DNA of 64,000 bases from Actinomycetota bacterium (GCA_018268465.1 JAFDWN010000033.1:65165-129164); one strand, 5' to 3'. Positions 53,060 to 62,264 are shown, counted from the stretch's first letter. Notes: generated by a model from the letters alone, not told the origin. Translations and numbers: made by a program.

Positions 53060-55171
53060 CTACCACCATACGGTGGCCGCGGAAAGCTGCCGCGCGAGTT
53101 CGTCGGCCAGTGACCGGACGTACGTCGCCGACAGGTGGTGGGAGTCGTGGTAGACGAGCACGTTGCCCTCGACGGCCCGGCACACGTCGGTCCGGCACAA
53201 CGCGTCGCTGAGGTCGAGCGCGGCCAGCGACGGGTAGCGCGACAGGTACTCCAGCGTCGGGTTGCGTTCGGCGAGCGCCTCGCTGCGGGGCAGCCCGCAG
53301 TTTTCGGCATCCCCGCCGCCGGCCAGGCAATCCGCCGGTGAGAACAGCGTGCCGTTGCTGAACATCCACGGGGTGTCGCGGATGCCCAGGATGGGTATGC
53401 CGTTGGCTGCCAGCTCATCCCAGATTCCGAGGTAGTTGTCGGGTACGAAATCCCCCGGTGCGTCGATGTAGGGCCGCGTCGTCGTGGTGAACACGTAGTC
53501 GGGAGCATCGGCGATCAGCGTCCCGACGGCGTGGTCCAACCAGCTGCGGCACTCCGGGTAGGGCTTGAGGGAGCCGGCGATGACCGGTTGCTCGGCGGTG
53601 CTCAGCGGGCAGCCCATCTTGAGGTAGGTAGTCACCTTGAAGCCGTGTTGGCGCCCGAGCATGTCCAGGGCGGTGATCCAGTGCTCGGAGTGCGAGCCGC
53701 CGGCCAGGGCGATCGTCCTGCCGGCACGCGGGTCGCCGTAGGTGCACACGATCAGTTCGGTGCTGGTGAAATTGGTGATGCACCCGTCGACGGTGGTCAG
53801 CGGCAGATCCTGGCTCGCCTCGAGAACGGTGGGCCGCATCGGCAGCTTGGCCACCCGTAGCTGCCCGGCCAGGGCCCGCCCGCCCGGATAGTCGCGTTCG
53901 GACAAGTTGAGCAACTCCGCCCCGCTGGCCCGCACCACATTGACGTGCTCGCGCCAGCCGAACGAGGTCACCGCCAGGGCCACCGAGACGAGGACCAGCG
54001 TCGACCCGAGTAGCGCGACGGGGCGCCGCGCCCGCGGCGGCAGCGCATGCGCCGGTGGTCGCCGCCCGGGTGCGCGCAACGGTTCCTCGACGAACCGGTG
54101 GGTGGCGAACGCCGCCGCCAGGGACACCGCGACAACCATCGCGCCGTCGACGAATCCGGCCGAACCGCGGTCGCCCAGCGCCAGCCAGAAGATGAGCAGC
54201 GGCCAGTGCCACAGGTAGAGCGCGTAGGCGAGACCCCCCAAGGTCACCAGCGGTGCCGCGGCGAGCAGCCGGTGCGGCCCCGCGGAGCCCGTCGCCGAGC
54301 CGTCGTGCGCCGCGCCCGCCCCGCTGAGGATGATGAGCACGGTCGCACCGACGGGCACGAGCGCCCACGCGGCGGGATACTCGCGGGCTCCGTCGATCAG
54401 GGCCCCGCAGAGCAGAATCGCGGCCAGGCCCGCGGACGCGGCGGCCACGCGCAGCAGATACGGCATCCGGATCCGGGCGATGACCGCCGCGACGACGACG
54501 CCCGCCAACAGTTCCCACGCCCTGGCGAAGGTGTCGTAGTAGGCGCTGGTCTGGTCGGTGGTGTGGGCGACGTTCGCGTACCCGAAGGACGCCACCATGA
54601 CGACTGCCGCCACGGCGACGATGACACCGCGACGCCGGGTGGCTGGCAGCCGTCGGGCGGCGAACACGGTAAGCGCCGTCACCACCAGCAGTGCGACGAA
54701 GACCTGACCCTGCACCGACATCGACCACAGGTGCTGCAGCGGGCTGACGGCCTCGCCGGCCCGTGCGTAGTCGGCCGCGGTGGCGGCGAGGTGCCAGTTC
54801 TGGAAGTACCCCATGCTGGCCAGGCTCTGGTCGGCGAACGCCTCCCACCGCGTCTGCGGCTGGATCAATACGGTCAGGACGGCGGATACGGCCAGGACCA
54901 GGACCAACGCGGGCAGCAGCCGGCGGGCCAGCCGGACCAGTTCGGTGGTCAGTGAGATCGGCTCGCCCTCGCCGGTGAGGCGCAGCAGCCGGGCGCCGAG
55001 GAAGAACCCCGACAACACGAGGAAGACGTCGACACCGCCGGACACCCGGCCGAACCAGACGTGGAAGACGACCACCAGAGCGATCGCGATGCCGCGCAGG
55101 CCGGCGAGGTCGTCTCGGACCTGCCGATCGGCGGGGCGCACGCGGTCGGGGTGATGCGTTGTGGTCTGCAC
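53060..55171 (-). CDS. OafA-type acyltransferase with C-terminal SGNH domain
   Basis: A 703-residue membrane O-acyltransferase. GTG 55171 has AGGAA 8 nt upstream. The acyltransferase-3 domain (~20-375) has ~10 helices, with LRGIAIALVVVFHVWFGRVSGGVDVFLVLSGFFLG containing the catalytic His and the LWSMSVQGQVF segment. After an eleventh helix (~410) comes an outer SGNH esterase-like domain with Ser in AGGSHSEHW and Asp-His in YHDSHHLSATY. Such fusions acylate cell-envelope sugars or lipids; substrate unknown. The ArsR gene downstream of its start is separate. Confidence 0.92.
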   Translation of the reverse strand: MQTTTHHPDRVRPADRQVRDDLAGLRGIAIALVVVFHVWFGRVSGGVDVFLVLSGFFLGARLLRLTGEGEPISLTTELVRLARRLLPALVLVLAVSAVLTVLIQPQTRWEAFADQSLASMGYFQNWHLAATAADYARAGEAVSPLQHLWSMSVQGQVFVALLVVTALTVFAARRLPATRRRGVIVAVAAVVMVASFGYANVAHTTDQTSAYYDTFARAWELLAGVVVAAVIARIRMPYLLRVAAASAGLAAILLCGALIDGAREYPAAWALVPVGATVLIILSGAGAAHDGSATGSAGPHRLLAAAPLVTLGGLAYALYLWHWPLLIFWLALGDRGSAGFVDGAMVVAVSLAAAFATHRFVEEPLRAPGRRPPAHALPPRARRPVALLGSTLVLVSVALAVTSFGWREHVNVVRASGAELLNLSERDYPGGRALAGQLRVAKLPMRPTVLEASQDLPLTTVDGCITNFTSTELIVCTYGDPRAGRTIALAGGSHSEHWITALDMLGRQHGFKVTTYLKMGCPLSTAEQPVIAGSLKPYPECRSWLDHAVGTLIADAPDYVFTTTTRPYIDAPGDFVPDNYLGIWDELAANGIPILGIRDTPWMFSNGTLFSPADCLAGGGDAENCGLPRSEALAERNPTLEYLSRYPSLAALDLSDALCRTDVCRAVEGNVLVYHDSHHLSATYVRSLADELARQLSAATVWW

Positions 55172-55283
55172 GCTGATTCCTCGGGCTCGTCGCGTGCCGA
55201 TCACCGGGGTCATGCGGTCACGCCGGTTTGCCGTCCAGAGCATAGCGGTCCGGCCGTTCGGCAGTGCGATGGCCGCCGACCGG

Positions 55284-55604
55284 CTACAATCCGGCCTCTT
55301 CGTTGGCCCGTGTGACGATGGACGCCAGCAATCCGGGAATCTCGGCATCGATCGCGTCGGTGCGCAGCCGCTGATGCGTCAGCCCGTCGGTGATCTGCCG
55401 CTCGATGAGGCCCGCTTCGCGCAGGATTTTGAAGTGATGGGTCGCGGTCGACTTGTTGATGCCGTCGTAGAGGGCTGCGCATTGCAGCGGGACGCCCGCG
55501 TTGCTCAGTCGGCGCACCATCTCCAGACGCACCGGGTCCTGGAGGGCCGAAAGGACCTGGTGCAGCTGGACGCGTTCCGCCGCGCCCGTGCCCGGTCCCG
55601 TCAT
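55284..55604 (-). CDS. ArsR/SmtB-family transcriptional regulator
   Basis: A 106-residue winged-helix repressor from ATG 55604 (MTGPGTGAAERVQLHQVLSAL). The DNA-binding motif is PLQCAALYDGINKSTATHHFKILREAGLIERQ. No metal-binding CxC or ELCVCDL box is visible, so the ligand is probably organic rather than a metal. Divergent from an MFS carrier with two matched inverted repeats between, which are its likely operators. Confidence 0.9.
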   Translation of the reverse strand: MTGPGTGAAERVQLHQVLSALQDPVRLEMVRRLSNAGVPLQCAALYDGINKSTATHHFKILREAGLIERQITDGLTHQRLRTDAIDAEIPGLLASIVTRANEEAGL

Positions 55605-55627
55605 CGCCGTGTGTCCTCCACAATCAA

Positions 55628-55683
55628 GTTTGATGAGGATCAAACCCGCGTATATGCTCGACTCGGTTTGATCTTCATCGAAC
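55628..55683. promoter_or_regulatory. Twin ArsR operators with central -10 box
   Basis: GTTTGAT-GAGG-ATCAAAC (55628-55645) is a perfect inverted repeat; GTTTGAT-CTTC-ATCGAAC (55666-55683) is the same with one mismatch. They are 38 bp apart centre to centre and flank TATATGCT (55651-55658), a likely -10 for the MFS gene. Occupation of both would close the divergent promoters. Confidence 0.75.
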
Positions 55684-55703
55684 TTACCCCACGGGAGAAA
55701 TCT

Positions 55704-56924
55704 ATGGTGTCCACCGCGGCCGCTCGCGACGAGAGCACACAGCGCTGGGCCTATCCCCTGCTCCTGGTGCTCTGCGGCGTCGCGCTGGGAGTGTCGGGGC
55801 TGCCCGCGCCGCTGTACGGGATGTACGAAACGGTCTGGCACCTGTCCCCGTTGTCGACGACCATCGTGTTCGCCGTCTACGCCCTCGCCGCGCTCGGTGC
55901 CGTCCTGGTCGCGGGCAAGATCTCCGACGTCGTCGGCCGCAAACCGGTCCTGCTCGGTGCCGTCGTGGCGATGATCGTCGGACTCGGGGTGTTCCTGATC
56001 GCCGACGGCATGGCCCTGCTGCTGGTGGCCCGGGCGATCCACGGGGCCGCGGTCGGTTCGATCGTCGTCGCCGCCGCGGCCGCCCTGCTCGACCTGCGTC
56101 CCCACCATGGCATCCGAACCGGTCAGCTCAGCGGGGTGAGTTTCAACATCGGGATGACGGTCGCCGTACTCGGCTCGGCCCTGCTCGCCCAGTACGCCCC
56201 GCACCCCATGCGGACCCCGTACGCGGTCGTCGCCGCGATGTGCGTATTGGTCGGGATCGCGGTGCTCGCGCTGAAGGAAACCCATGCGAACCGTTCCGGC
56301 GGCGCCATCCGGATCACCAAACCCCGGGTTCCCCAGGAGATCAGGACCGACTTCTGGTTCGCCGCGCTCGGCGCGATGGCGGCGTGGTCGGTGCTCGGCG
56401 TACTGCTGTCGCTGTACCCGACGCTGGCCGCGCGGCAGACCCATGTCGACAACCTCGTATTCGGCGGCGGTGTCGTCGCGACCACGGCGTTCGCCGCGGC
56501 GCTCGCGCAGATGTGCGCCACCCGCATCCCGGCCCGGCGTGCCGCCATCATCGGCGACGTGGGAATGGCGGTGTCGCTGCTGCTGACGGTGCCCGTCCTG
56601 GTCACCCACCTGTGGCCGTTGGTGTTCGTGGCGGCGGCCGCTCTCGGCGCCACCTTCGGTCTGGGATTCGGGGGTTCACTGCGGCACCTGTCCGACGTCG
56701 TCCCGACCGGGCGGCGCGGCGAAACGATGTCGGCGTACTACCTGCTCGCCTATGGGGCCATGGCCGTACCCACGATCGTGGCCGGCTGGGCCGCGACACG
56801 CTGGTCACTGGCGGCGGTGTTCCCCTGGTTCGCCTACGCGGTCGCGCTGGCGTGCCTGATCGCCGCCGCGGTCGGCGCGACGACGGGCCGGCGTACCCGC
56901 AGAGCCGCCGGCGCGGTGCTCTGA
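55704..56924 (+). CDS. MFS transporter controlled by the divergent ArsR regulator
   Basis: A 406-residue 12-helix carrier. GGGAGAAA precedes ATG 55704. Helix 1 LLLVLCGVALGVSGLPAPLYGMYE, motif A AGKISDVVGRKPVLLGA, and helix 4 RAIHGAAVGSIVVAAAAALLDL are recognised, as is GFGGSLRHLSDVVPTGRRGETMSAYY. Probably an efflux pump for the compound sensed by the ArsR protein. Confidence 0.9.
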   Translation: MVSTAAARDESTQRWAYPLLLVLCGVALGVSGLPAPLYGMYETVWHLSPLSTTIVFAVYALAALGAVLVAGKISDVVGRKPVLLGAVVAMIVGLGVFLIADGMALLLVARAIHGAAVGSIVVAAAAALLDLRPHHGIRTGQLSGVSFNIGMTVAVLGSALLAQYAPHPMRTPYAVVAAMCVLVGIAVLALKETHANRSGGAIRITKPRVPQEIRTDFWFAALGAMAAWSVLGVLLSLYPTLAARQTHVDNLVFGGGVVATTAFAAALAQMCATRIPARRAAIIGDVGMAVSLLLTVPVLVTHLWPLVFVAAAALGATFGLGFGGSLRHLSDVVPTGRRGETMSAYYLLAYGAMAVPTIVAGWAATRWSLAAVFPWFAYAVALACLIAAAVGATTGRRTRRAAGAVL

Positions 56925-56937
56925 AACACCGGCCGTG

Positions 56938-57855
56938 TCAACGAATGGCATGTTCGATGCGGCCCACACCCTCGATCGCGAGTTCCAGACGGTCGCCTTT
57001 TCGCAGCCAGCGCCCGATCTCCATACCGCTGCCCCCGACGAAGGTGCCCGTGCCGAAAAGCTCGCCGGGATAGAGCGTTTCGCCCGCCGAAGCGTGGGCG
57101 AGCACCTCACCCAGACGGTAGCGGGCTGATTCGGCCACCGGGCGGGCCACCACCTCGCCGTTGATGGTCACCGTGGCAGCCAGCGACCGCCAGCGGTGCA
57201 GCACCTCGTCTGCGGTCACCGCGGTCTGTGACATCGACGCGGCGAAATGCTTGGACTTCTGCGGGCCGAAACCGCTTCGCATTTCCGCGATCTGGACATC
57301 GCGGGCGCTGAAGTCGCAGATCGCCACGAAGGCGCCGATGGCCCGCTCGGCGGCCTCCGGGCTCGCGTCGCGCAGGGACTGCTTCAGGACGAAGCCCAAC
57401 TCCAGTTCGTAGTCCAGCGCTTGCGAATACGCCGGGAAGGCGATGGCCGCTCCGCTCGGTGCGAACGTCGCCGCGTTACTCATGTAATAGATCGGCTGCC
57501 GGTACCACAGCGGTGCGGGCCGAAACGCCCGCGGCGGCCGACGCGTCACGAACTCCACGGCCGAGGCCAGGCGTGCCGCCGTCGGCAGAAATCGCCTGGC
57601 GTAGCCCCTGCTCGCATCGATGTTGTGTTGCTCGAACAACATGAAGTCGCGAAACGACAAGGGCTGGAACGGAAGAACGACACCACCGTCCACGGCGCCC
57701 GCGTTGCGGGCATGATCGGCCTCGAACGCCGCGGTGAACGGCGAGACGTATCCCAGCGCGGTGGCACTGTCGACGGCCTGCCAGTCGGCACCGTCGTGCG
57801 GGCGGATTTCGGCCCGCAGGCCGTCCGGTTCGACGAGTCTGCGACGGATCTGCAT
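56938..57855 (-). CDS. Fumarylacetoacetate hydrolase (FAH)-family enzyme
   Basis: A 305-residue FAH-fold hydrolase/isomerase. ATG 57855 opens MQIRRRLVEPDGLRAEIRP. Metal-ligand glutamates lie in LDYELELGFVLKQ and the aspartate in AICDFSARDVQ. FGPQKSKHFAAS is the family KSKxF segment and ELFGTGTFVGGSGMEIGRWL the closing loop. Members cleave or decarboxylate beta-diketo acids in aromatic degradation. Convergent with the MFS gene; no pathway partners nearby. Confidence 0.9.
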   Translation of the reverse strand: MQIRRRLVEPDGLRAEIRPHDGADWQAVDSATALGYVSPFTAAFEADHARNAGAVDGGVVLPFQPLSFRDFMLFEQHNIDASRGYARRFLPTAARLASAVEFVTRRPPRAFRPAPLWYRQPIYYMSNAATFAPSGAAIAFPAYSQALDYELELGFVLKQSLRDASPEAAERAIGAFVAICDFSARDVQIAEMRSGFGPQKSKHFAASMSQTAVTADEVLHRWRSLAATVTINGEVVARPVAESARYRLGEVLAHASAGETLYPGELFGTGTFVGGSGMEIGRWLRKGDRLELAIEGVGRIEHAIR

Positions 57856-57899
57856 ATACGTCTCCCTGTCCGGTGAACGCCGGCGTGCCACCTTAGCCG

Positions 57900-59057
57900 A
57901 TGTGGCAGCCTGGGACGGTGGAGCCACCTCGACCCGACCCGCACGCCGCGCATCTGGCCGACGTCGTGCCGTCGGTGCTCGCGGCGATGGGCGTCGCCGG
58001 TTTCGCACCACGCATCGGCGTGCCCGACGGCGTGCGGGGTGCGTGCGTCCTGCTGATCGACGGTCTGGGCGCCGAACTGCTGGACACCTTCGCCGACGAT
58101 GCACCCGTGCTGGCTGGCCTGCGCGCCGGGCGCACCCTGCAGGCCGGGTTTCCGTCCACCACCGCGGCCGGCCTGGCCGCCATCGGCACCGGTCGCCGCT
58201 CCGGTGAGCACGGAATGGTCGGGTATTCGTTTCGGCTTCCCGGCTCCGGTGTCGTCAACGCCCTGCGGTGGCGCCCCCACCCCTGGGGTGAGGATCTGCG
58301 GGATGCGCAACCGCCCGAGCAGGTTCAGCCGATCCCCACCACCTTCGAACGGGCCGCGGCCGCCGGTGCCGCGGTGAGCGTGATCTCCGGGGCGGAATTC
58401 GCCGGCTCCGGGCTGACCCGTGCCGTACTGCGCGGCGGCCGCTATGTCGGGGTCCACGCCCTGGGAGACCTGGGCGCCTGTGTGCGCACCGCGCTCGCCG
58501 GCGGGGGCTTCTGCTACGGCTACCACGGCGAACTGGATCTCCTCGGACATCTGCACGGCCCGGGCTCGCCCGCCTGGCGCATGCAGCTGCGGCAGGTGGA
58601 CCGCCTCGTCGAATCGGTGGTGGACGGGTTGCCGCGCGGCGGCCTGCTCGCGGTGGTGGCCGACCACGGCATGGTGACCGTCGAACCCTCCGACACCGTG
58701 GACGTCGACGGCTGCGGCGCACTCTGCGACGGCGTCGCGGAGATCGGCGGCGAACCGCGGGCCCGCCATGTCTATGCCCGCCCGGGCGCCGCGGCCGCGG
58801 TGCTGTCGGCGTGGCGGGACACCCTGGCCGAACGCGCCTGGGTGTTGTCCCGCGACGAGGCCATCGCCGCCGGGTGGTTCGGGCCGCGGGTCGAGGACGC
58901 GGTAGCGGCACGGATCGGCGACGTGGTGGCCGCCGCCCGGGGTGCCGCGGCGTTGGTGCGCCGCGCAGCCGAACCGCTGGAATCGTCGTTCATCGGCCAC
59001 CACGGCTCGCTGACCAGCGCCGAACAGTCCGTTCCCCTCCTGCTGGCGCATCGCTGA
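57900..59057 (+). CDS. Alkaline phosphatase-superfamily nucleotide pyrophosphatase/phosphodiesterase
   Basis: A 385-residue enzyme of the type I phosphodiesterase family. Metal site 1: Asp54 (LLIDGLGAEL) and nucleophile Thr87/Thr88 in GFPSTTAAGLAAIGTG; further ligands in LLGHLHGPGSP, VVADHGMVTV and FIGHHGSLT. No signal peptide is visible, so it is probably cytosolic. ATG 57900 or GTG 57918 may be the start. Divergent from the FAH gene (44 bp). Confidence 0.9.
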   Translation: MWQPGTVEPPRPDPHAAHLADVVPSVLAAMGVAGFAPRIGVPDGVRGACVLLIDGLGAELLDTFADDAPVLAGLRAGRTLQAGFPSTTAAGLAAIGTGRRSGEHGMVGYSFRLPGSGVVNALRWRPHPWGEDLRDAQPPEQVQPIPTTFERAAAAGAAVSVISGAEFAGSGLTRAVLRGGRYVGVHALGDLGACVRTALAGGGFCYGYHGELDLLGHLHGPGSPAWRMQLRQVDRLVESVVDGLPRGGLLAVVADHGMVTVEPSDTVDVDGCGALCDGVAEIGGEPRARHVYARPGAAAAVLSAWRDTLAERAWVLSRDEAIAAGWFGPRVEDAVAARIGDVVAAARGAAALVRRAAEPLESSFIGHHGSLTSAEQSVPLLLAHR

Positions 59058-59098
59058 CCGGCTCATAGACTGGCCGCAATCGACGGGAGGTGACGAGC

Positions 59099-59692
59099 AT
59101 GGAGACCCGCTGGCAGCGAAGCAGTGCGCCAAGAGGTGAGGACTACGACGCGCGCTGGCGGGATCTGGCCGCGGCGGGCCAGAATGTCCACGGCGAAGCG
59201 GATCTCGTCGAGCAGTTGCTGCGCGAGACGGGCGGACAGCGCGTTCTGGACGCGGGCTGCGGTACGGGCCGGGTGGCGATCGAACTGGCGGCACGCGGGG
59301 TGCAGGTCGTCGGCGTCGACGCCGACGCGGGCATGCTCACCGCCGCACAGGCCAAGGCCCCGACGCTGCGGTGGATCGAGGCGGACCTGGCCCGCCTGAG
59401 CATCCCGGACGATCCGTTCGACCTCATCCTGCTGGCCGGAAACGTGATGATCTTCCTCGACCCCGGCACCGAAGCCCAGGTGCTCGCCGGGTTGTACGAC
59501 CGGCTGGTCCCGGCCGGCCTGCTGGTCGCCGGGTTCTCGGTCCGCTCCGACCGGCTCCCGCTGCCCACCTACGATCGGCTCGCGCAGACCGCAGGCCTGC
59601 GGCTGGTGCATCGCTGGTCCACGTGGGACCGCGCGCCCTACGACGGCGGAGACTACGCGGTGTCGGTGCACCGCGGGCATCCGCAAGGCTGA
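59099..59692 (+). CDS. Class I SAM-dependent methyltransferase
   Basis: A 197-residue enzyme. GGGAGG at 59085-59090 gives an 8-nt spacing to ATG 59099. Motif I RVLDAGCGTGRVAIELAARG, motif II acid in VVGVDADAGML, and motif IV DLILLAGNVMIFL define the SAM fold. Substrate unknown. A TAGACT box at 59066-59071 may be its -10. Confidence 0.9.
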   Translation: METRWQRSSAPRGEDYDARWRDLAAAGQNVHGEADLVEQLLRETGGQRVLDAGCGTGRVAIELAARGVQVVGVDADAGMLTAAQAKAPTLRWIEADLARLSIPDDPFDLILLAGNVMIFLDPGTEAQVLAGLYDRLVPAGLLVAGFSVRSDRLPLPTYDRLAQTAGLRLVHRWSTWDRAPYDGGDYAVSVHRGHPQG

Positions 59693-59745
59693 ACCCACGG
59701 GCGGCGGCAGCGTGCGGGCCGTGCGCCGGACATCGGCGACGTGGC

Positions 59746-60228
59746 TCAGTCGTCGATGTTCAGATCGGGGGCGAGTGCCACGGCCTGCTCGAGCAGGTGG
59801 AGCAACCGCTGGTAGGTCTTGTCCGACATGGCTTCTCGCAACGCGGTCTCCACGTGTCGCGCCAGCTTGTGCGCCTGGTCGGCGCGGGTCACGCCGGCTT
59901 CGGTCAGCGAGATGAGCATGACTCGCGCGTGATCGGGTGAGGGATGGCGCGTCACCAACCCCTTGACCTCGAGGTTCTTGACGATGCCGGTCATGGTCTG
60001 CGAGGTGACGAGTGCTTCGCGGGCAAGGTGTGTCGCCGACTTCGGTACGCCGTCGGCCAGCAACGTGAGCACCTTGCATTGCGACTCCGTCAGGTCCAGC
60101 GCCCGCACGGCCGCCGATTTCCGCGCCACGAGGGCGTTGTCGAGCAATTTGAGCCGATAGGCCAGCGCACCCACGGATTCTGGGTCGCCCACGGCGACGT
60201 CGTCGTGGCGGCGTTCGGCGGTCGCCAT
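59746..60228 (-). CDS. MarR-family transcriptional regulator
   Basis: A 160-residue winged-helix regulator. It contains LDLTESQCKVLTLLADGVPKSATHLAREALVTSQTMTGIVKNLEVKGLVTRHPSPDHARVMLISLTEAG, the full MarR DNA-binding domain with the charged wing. It is divergent from the reductase gene at 60415. The 186-bp gap holds a 9-bp repeat that may be its operator. Confidence 0.92.
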   Translation of the reverse strand: MATAERRHDDVAVGDPESVGALAYRLKLLDNALVARKSAAVRALDLTESQCKVLTLLADGVPKSATHLAREALVTSQTMTGIVKNLEVKGLVTRHPSPDHARVMLISLTEAGVTRADQAHKLARHVETALREAMSDKTYQRLLHLLEQAVALAPDLNIDD

Positions 60229-60247
60229 GGCGGCCCTTCCTCAAGTC

Positions 60248-60310
60248 AGGTTCCTGCATCGACAACGGTACCGGCATGAGGGAATACCATCGATCTATTG
60301 AAGGTTCCTG
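60248..60310. promoter_or_regulatory. Paired AGGTTCCTG repeats between MarR and reductase genes
   Basis: AGGTTCCTG occurs at 60248-60256 and 60302-60310, 54 bp apart. Around the second copy, TGAA-GGTTCCTGG-TTCA is an inverted repeat. Likely binding sites of the divergent MarR protein. Confidence 0.45.
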
Positions 60311-60414
60311 GTTCAGACCAGCTAGCGATAACAATTGAGGAGACTGAGCTGTCACCCGCACCGACCAGCCCCACGCCCCCGATCGACACCGACAACCTGA
60401 AAGAAACCACGACA

Positions 60415-61470
60415 ATGTCCGCTCACCACAAGACCGCCCTGGTCGTCGGCGCCACCGGCGTCGTCGGCACGAAACTCGTCGAAGAACTGCAATCCCAGGG
60501 CGACTGGCAGATCATCGGCCTGTCTCGTCGCGGCGGCACCGACAGTGCCGACACCCGCCACATCTCCGTCGAACTGCTCGACATCGAGGCCAGCCGTGCC
60601 GCCTTGCAGGACCTGCGCGAGGTGACCCACATCTTCTTCGCCGGATTCATCGAGCGCGCCAACTGGGCCGAGATGGTCGCCCCCAACCTGGCGCTGCTGG
60701 TCAACGTCGTCGACATCATCGAACCGGTGGCGGCCAACCTCCAGCACATCAGCTTGATGCAGGGATACAAGGTGTACGGCGCCCACCTCGGGCAGTTCAC
60801 GACACCGGCGCGCGAATCCGACGGCACCCATGCCTCGCCCGAATACAACGTCGAGCAGCAGAAGTTCATCGTCGAACGCCAGCGCGGCAAGACCTGGACC
60901 TGGTCGGCGATCCGGCCGTCCGCCGTGGGCGGATCATCGATCGGCACACCGATGAACCTGGCGTTGGTCATCGCCGTGTACGCATCCATCTCGAAGGAGC
61001 TCGGGGTGCCGCTGCGCTTCCCGGGCAAGCCGGGCGCCTACGACACCCTCATGGAGATGACCGACGCCGCGTTGTTGGCCAAGGCCACAGTCTGGGCGGC
61101 CACCAATCCCCGCACCGGAGGCGACGAATACAACATCGCCAACGGCGACCTGTTCCGATGGACCAGGATGTGGCGCGCTATCGCCGACTACTTCGACATG
61201 GAAGTCGGTGACCCCATTCACTTCTCGCTCGATGAGTCCATGCCCGGCCATCGGCAGCTGTGGGAGCAGATGACGACCAGGTACGGGTTGAAACACAGTT
61301 ACGACGCCGTGTCGACGTGGTGGTTCGGTGACCACGTACTGGGCTACGACTACGACTTCTTCGCCGACTCGTCCAAGATCCGCCGGGCCGGCTTCCACGA
61401 GTTCGTCGACACCGAGAACATGTTCCGCCAGATCTTCGACGACTTCCGGGCACAGAAGATCATCCCGTAA
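60415..61470 (+). CDS. PRISE-type NAD(P)-dependent enone reductase (5-beta-reductase-like SDR)
   Basis: A 351-residue extended SDR. ATG 60415 begins MSAHHKTALVVGATGVVGTKLVEEL, the Rossmann motif. LMQGYKVYGAHLGQF, EYNVEQQKFIVE and TWSAIRPSAVGGSSIGTPMNL correspond to the segments around the catalytic Lys and Tyr of progesterone 5-beta-reductase/iridoid synthase-like enzymes, which reduce activated C=C bonds. Control by the divergent MarR regulator suggests induction by a small enone or phenolic compound. Confidence 0.87.
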   Translation: MSAHHKTALVVGATGVVGTKLVEELQSQGDWQIIGLSRRGGTDSADTRHISVELLDIEASRAALQDLREVTHIFFAGFIERANWAEMVAPNLALLVNVVDIIEPVAANLQHISLMQGYKVYGAHLGQFTTPARESDGTHASPEYNVEQQKFIVERQRGKTWTWSAIRPSAVGGSSIGTPMNLALVIAVYASISKELGVPLRFPGKPGAYDTLMEMTDAALLAKATVWAATNPRTGGDEYNIANGDLFRWTRMWRAIADYFDMEVGDPIHFSLDESMPGHRQLWEQMTTRYGLKHSYDAVSTWWFGDHVLGYDYDFFADSSKIRRAGFHEFVDTENMFRQIFDDFRAQKIIP

Positions 61471-61505
61471 GCCGACTCCCGAACGGCGGCGCCGTGGCCG
61501 GGCAC

Positions 61506-61520
61506 TAGCGTGTCAGCGTG
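61506..61520 (+). promoter_or_regulatory. Probable leaderless promoter -10 for yaaA
   Basis: TAGCGT (61506-61511) lies 6 nt before GTG 61518, with no ribosome site between. Confidence 0.45.
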
Positions 61521-62264
61521 ATCGTGCTGCTACCGCCCTCGGAGACCAAACGCGCCGCCGGCGACGGCCCTCCGCTGCGCCTGGATGCGCTGAGCTTCCC
61601 CGAGCTCTCCCCGCTGCGCGCCGCGCTGGTCGGCGAACTGGTCACGCTGGCCGTCGACCGGACCGCGAGCCGGACCGCCCTGGGCCTGACACCGGCGCAG
61701 GACGCCGAGATCGACCGCAACGCCGCACTTCGAGACGCCCCGACGCAGCCCGCCGTCAACCTCTACACCGGGGTGCTCTACGACGCGCTGGATGTGACGT
61801 CCTTGCGTGCCGCCGAAGCCGCCAGGGCCGGCACCCGGCTGGTCATCTGTTCGGCACTGTTCGGGTTGTTGGGCGCCGGCGACCCGGTGCCGCCCTATCG
61901 GCTGTCGGGGACGTCCAGACTGCCGGGACGCCCCACCCTCGCCTCGCGATGGCGCCCGCTGCTCGAACCGGTGCTGTCGCGAATCGCTGCCGGGGAGTTG
62001 GTCGTCGACCTGAGATCCGGGCCGTACGCGGCGCTCGGCAGACTGCCGGGTGCGGTCCGGGTCGACGTCGTCTCCGAACGTCCGGACGGCCACCGCAGCG
62101 TGGTCAGCCATTTCAACAAGGCGCACAAGGGCAGGCTCGCGCGGGCGCTGGCCGCGACGAGGTCAGAACCCGCCGATCCGGCTGCGGTGGCGGCGATCGC
62201 CCGCCGCGCCGGGATGCGGATCGAGCGGACGGGCCACGAACTGGTCGTCGTCGTTTCGGCGTGA
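61518..62264 (+). CDS. yaaA: Peroxide stress protein YaaA (DUF328)
   Basis: A 248-residue DNA-binding cantaloupe-fold protein; in E. coli YaaA lowers free iron during peroxide stress. The N-terminal signature IVLLPPSETKRA and segments VNLYTGVLYDALDV, LVICSALFGLLG and HFNKAHKGRLARAL are family marks. Leaderless GTG start is likely. Confidence 0.92.
   Translation: MIVLLPPSETKRAAGDGPPLRLDALSFPELSPLRAALVGELVTLAVDRTASRTALGLTPAQDAEIDRNAALRDAPTQPAVNLYTGVLYDALDVTSLRAAEAARAGTRLVICSALFGLLGAGDPVPPYRLSGTSRLPGRPTLASRWRPLLEPVLSRIAAGELVVDLRSGPYAALGRLPGAVRVDVVSERPDGHRSVVSHFNKAHKGRLARALAATRSEPADPAAVAAIARRAGMRIERTGHELVVVVSA

Noticed and set aside
53060-55348. Longer N-terminus for the OafA acyltransferase
   Set aside because: The extra ~59 residues overlap the end of the ArsR gene and lack membrane or domain features; GTG 55171 has an AGGAA at proper distance.
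57900-57905. Leaderless promoter before the phosphodiesterase gene
   Set aside because: The sequence before ATG 57900 (TTAGCCG) lacks the final T of a TANNNT box at the required spacing.
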